The notes beneath the pieces are model-generated. The model ran no database searches and had not been told where the DNA came from. It saw only the letters and a program-made list of their open reading frames with translations. From NCBI GenBank assembly GCA_003164825.1, contig PLUH01000198.1, positions 18,976-25,194 of the forward strand: a DNA stretch of 6,219 nucleotides, written 5' to 3'. This document shows, in pieces, positions 5,503-6,219 of the stretch (its first letter is position 1; each line of letters opens with the position of its first letter). A program made the position numbers and the translations under genes. Origin of the DNA: Hyphomicrobiales bacterium (GTDB lineage: Bacteria; Pseudomonadota; Alphaproteobacteria; Rhizobiales; Beijerinckiaceae).

Positions 5503-6219
5503 ATGACCGCGTCCGTCCTGTTCACGCTCGGCACGCGCGGTTCGCCGCTCGCGCTCGAGCAAGCGAACGAGGCCCGCCGACTACTGGCCGAGGCGCAGGG
5601 CTGGGAGATCGAGCGGATCGCGCTTCAAGTGATCCGCACCAGCGGCGACAGGATCCAGGACCGACCGCTGGCCGAGGCCGGCGGCAAGGGCCTGTTCACC
5701 AAGGAGATCGACGCCGCGCTTCTCGCCGGCGCGATCGACGCCGCGGTCCATTCGGCCAAGGACCTGCCGTCGCTGGCGCCCGCGGGCGTCGCGATCGCGG
5801 CCACCCTCGCCCGCGAGGATGTGCGCGACGCGCTCGTCTCGGTCTTCGCCGACACGATCGAGGGCCTGCCGCATGGCGCGACCTTCGGCGCCGCTTCGCC
5901 GCGCCGCCAGGCCCAGGCCTTGCGCCTGCGGCCGGACCTCAGGCCAACGCTGTTGCGTGGCAACGTCGAGACGAGGCTCAAGAAGGCCGAGGCCGGCGCG
6001 GTTGGCGCGACCCTGCTTGCGCTCGCTGGCCTCAAGCGGCTCGGCCTCAGCCATCGGGCCCGCGCCGTGCTCGACCTCGACAGGTTCCTGCCCGCCCCCG
6101 GCCAAGGTGCGATCGCGATCACCGCGCGTAGCGCCGATGCCCGCGCGCTGCAGGCGCTCGAGCCGATCTCGGACGCCGCGACCGCGGCGGCGCTCATGGC
6201 CGAGCGCGCCTTCCTGGCC
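5503..6219 (+). CDS. hemC: Porphobilinogen deaminase HemC (hydroxymethylbilane synthase), 3' end outside window
   Basis: This cytoplasmic enzyme joins four porphobilinogen molecules into hydroxymethylbilane in heme and tetrapyrrole synthesis. The first 239 codons are present and in frame; the family is usually about 310-320 residues. Visible motifs are GTRGSPLALEQ (10-20), TSGDR (46-50), GGKGLFTKEID (60-70), AVHSAKDLP (81-89, with D87 matching the catalytic Asp84 of E. coli), REDVRDAL, SPRRQAQ with R134/R135, LRGNVETR (151-158) and PAPGQGAIAI. The spacing follows the E. coli protein with an offset of three. The dipyrromethane-cofactor cysteine (E. coli Cys242) should lie about six residues beyond the window, after the final AERAFLA. 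One small variation is GAAS in place of the usual GTSS before the arginine pair. AGGA at 5492-5495 lies seven bases before the ATG. Its strongly GC-rich codon use marks it as core genome, unlike the mobile remnants to the left. Confidence 0.97.
   Translation, partial: MTASVLFTLGTRGSPLALEQANEARRLLAEAQGWEIERIALQVIRTSGDRIQDRPLAEAGGKGLFTKEIDAALLAGAIDAAVHSAKDLPSLAPAGVAIAATLAREDVRDALVSVFADTIEGLPHGATFGAASPRRQAQALRLRPDLRPTLLRGNVETRLKKAEAGAVGATLLALAGLKRLGLSHRARAVLDLDRFLPAPGQGAIAITARSADARALQALEPISDAATAAALMAERAFLA

Noticed and set aside
5379..6131. 250-codon + strand open frame overlapping hemC
   Set aside because: Nearly all Arg/Gly/Ala; the correct hemC frame from 5503 carries every family motif.
5581..6197. 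Two - strand open frames opposite hemC
   Set aside because: Codon-composition shadows of the GC-rich hemC gene without recognisable domains.

Overview
This looks like an accessory, partly decayed surface-polysaccharide island next to a core gene in a high-G+C alphaproteobacterium, probably a Hyphomicrobiales (Rhizobiales) relative. The taxonomic call is an inference from the very GC-rich hemC, the style of the FkbM and GtrA proteins, and the P4-type integrase. No RNA gene, CRISPR array or clearly novel system is visible.

Left part (1-3450, + strand). After about 320 bases with no recognisable gene come three genes in the same direction: a small GtrA-family membrane protein, a GtrB-like family-2 glycosyltransferase with two C-terminal membrane helices, and a polytopic GT22-type (Alg9/PIG-M-like) GT-C glycosyltransferase. 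Together they have the logic of a gtrABC glycosylation cassette. The GT2 enzyme would load a sugar onto polyprenyl phosphate, GtrA would help move it across the inner membrane, and the GT-C enzyme would transfer it to an acceptor on the periplasmic side. The first gtrA appears to have lost its last conserved segment through a frameshift.

Middle part (3451-4783) is a graveyard. A second gtrA start is cut off after its first membrane helix and runs into the C-terminal tail of an IS630-family transposase. Next, on the - strand, is an FkbM-family methyltransferase whose frame is broken exactly at its SAM-binding motif, preceded by the last codons of another unidentified - strand gene. A second, diverged IS630 transposase tail follows in the same orientation as the first. 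The two tails are about 82% identical over their last 72 bases and bracket the methyltransferase remnant.

Right part (4766-6219). A P4-type tyrosine integrase on the - strand is cut at the end of its core-binding domain by the second IS630 tail, so it has no catalytic domain. After a 224-base gap comes hemC (porphobilinogen deaminase), a core tetrapyrrole gene that runs off the window. The integrase next to hemC suggests this is the edge of an integrated island, now immobile and eroded by IS630 insertions and deletions. Several independent frame breaks (gtrA, FkbM, both IS630 tails) show relaxed selection, although sequencing error should be excluded for the ones in gtrA and FkbM.
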